A program made the position numbers and the translations under genes. DNA of 39,486 bases from the NCBI GenBank assembly GCA_938038205.1, contig CALHSA010000041.1:1-39486 (forward strand), written 5' to 3'. The notes beneath the pieces were generated by a model. The model was not told the origin of the DNA. It was given only the letters and a program-made list of their open reading frames with translations, and made no database searches. The stretch is from an uncultured bacterium. GTDB taxonomy: Bacteria; Bdellovibrionota_C; UBA2361; JANWWW01. Shown piece after piece: positions 39,450 through 39,486 of this stretch. Numbering within the stretch: the stretch's first letter is position 1; the number at the start of each line of letters is the position of its first letter.

Positions 39450-39478
39450 ATTTTAAGGTAGTTCTAAGCATTTGTCAA
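39450..39478 (-). promoter_or_regulatory. near-consensus promoter of the 56-aa ORF
   Basis: On the minus strand TTGACA (39473-39478) is a perfect -35. After exactly 17 nt comes TAAAAT (39450-39455). The ATG is 13 nt downstream of the -10, leaving room for a short leader with an AAGG ribosome site. Confidence 0.65.
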
Positions 39479-39486
39479 ATTTAGAA

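Noticed and set aside
1-39486. CRISPR array, prophage, insertion sequence or integrase
   Set aside because: No spaced direct repeats, transposase, integrase or phage structural genes were seen on either strand.

Overview
The window reads as a dense stretch of chromosome from an AT-rich, Gram-negative bacterium with a streamlined genome. Signs of a diderm envelope are several lipobox-bearing proteins, an RND pump with its periplasmic adaptor, the muropeptide recycling enzyme NagZ and peptidoglycan synthesis genes (murA, murF). The mix (RtcB, a flagellar/type III-type export ATPase, lipoprotein trypsin-like protease, CheY-like receivers, a free-standing B12-binding domain, Aat-ClpS-ClpA) resembles deltaproteobacteria-like lineages such as Bdellovibrionota or SAR324, but the sequence alone does not fix the taxon. 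Genes are packed tightly. Many convergent pairs overlap at their 3' ends, and only one stretch longer than 300 bases (1405-2020) lacks a convincing gene.

Layout. 1-3.2 kb: the last codons of polA, an unrecognised 431-residue protein, an AT-rich gap, then rtcB. 3.2-5.3 kb: murA and prmC on the minus strand. 5.36-6.56 kb: an A-type Fe-S carrier, a YjbQ-family protein and a lone cobalamin-binding domain on the plus strand. 6.6-8.5 kb: obg and a LOG-family gene on the minus strand. 8.57-10.35 kb: tilS and a secreted serine protease. 10.3-13.0 kb: holA, a coiled-coil protein and a FliI/SctN-like ATPase. 13.0-14.7 kb: tRNA-Phe, a glycine-zipper/TPR lipoprotein and a thioredoxin-fold protein. 14.7-19.1 kb: ettA, murF and a polyol dehydrogenase on the minus strand. 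19.1-20.8 kb: a prolyl-tRNA editing domain and a pseudo-receiver/receiver pair. 20.8-24.5 kb: tRNA-Ser and the N-degron set aat/clpS/clpA. 24.5-30 kb: an unknown 455-residue protein and an RND efflux pair. 30-34.9 kb: fabF, tRNA-Gly, smpB, nagZ, nth, prfC. 34.9-36.9 kb: sufC, sufD and a Rieske ferredoxin. 36.9-39.5 kb: trigger factor, tsf, a small Thr/Pro-rich lipoprotein, tRNA-Ala and a 56-residue ORF with a near-consensus promoter.

Functional themes are translation and its quality control (prmC, prfC, ettA, smpB, tsf, tilS, prolyl-tRNA editing, four tRNAs, RtcB), regulated proteolysis (Aat/ClpS/ClpA), cell wall synthesis and recycling (murA, murF, nagZ), Fe-S assembly (A-type carrier, SufCD, Rieske) and DNA maintenance (polA, holA, nth). 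Several housekeeping genes lack their usual partners nearby: prmC without prfA, tsf without rpsB, fabF without acpP, sufCD without sufB/sufS.

The most interesting signals are these. (1) A recurrent promoter geometry puts the -10 box only 6-9 nt before the start codon, which predicts widespread leaderless mRNAs. (2) Inverted repeats lie on or beside the putative promoters of rtcB, the secreted protease, the efflux pump and sufC. (3) MurA has Asp in place of the fosfomycin-reactive Cys. (4) A flagellar/T3S-type ATPase and coiled-coil partner sit away from any secretion locus. (5) A receiver that has lost its phosphorylation site is coupled to an intact receiver.
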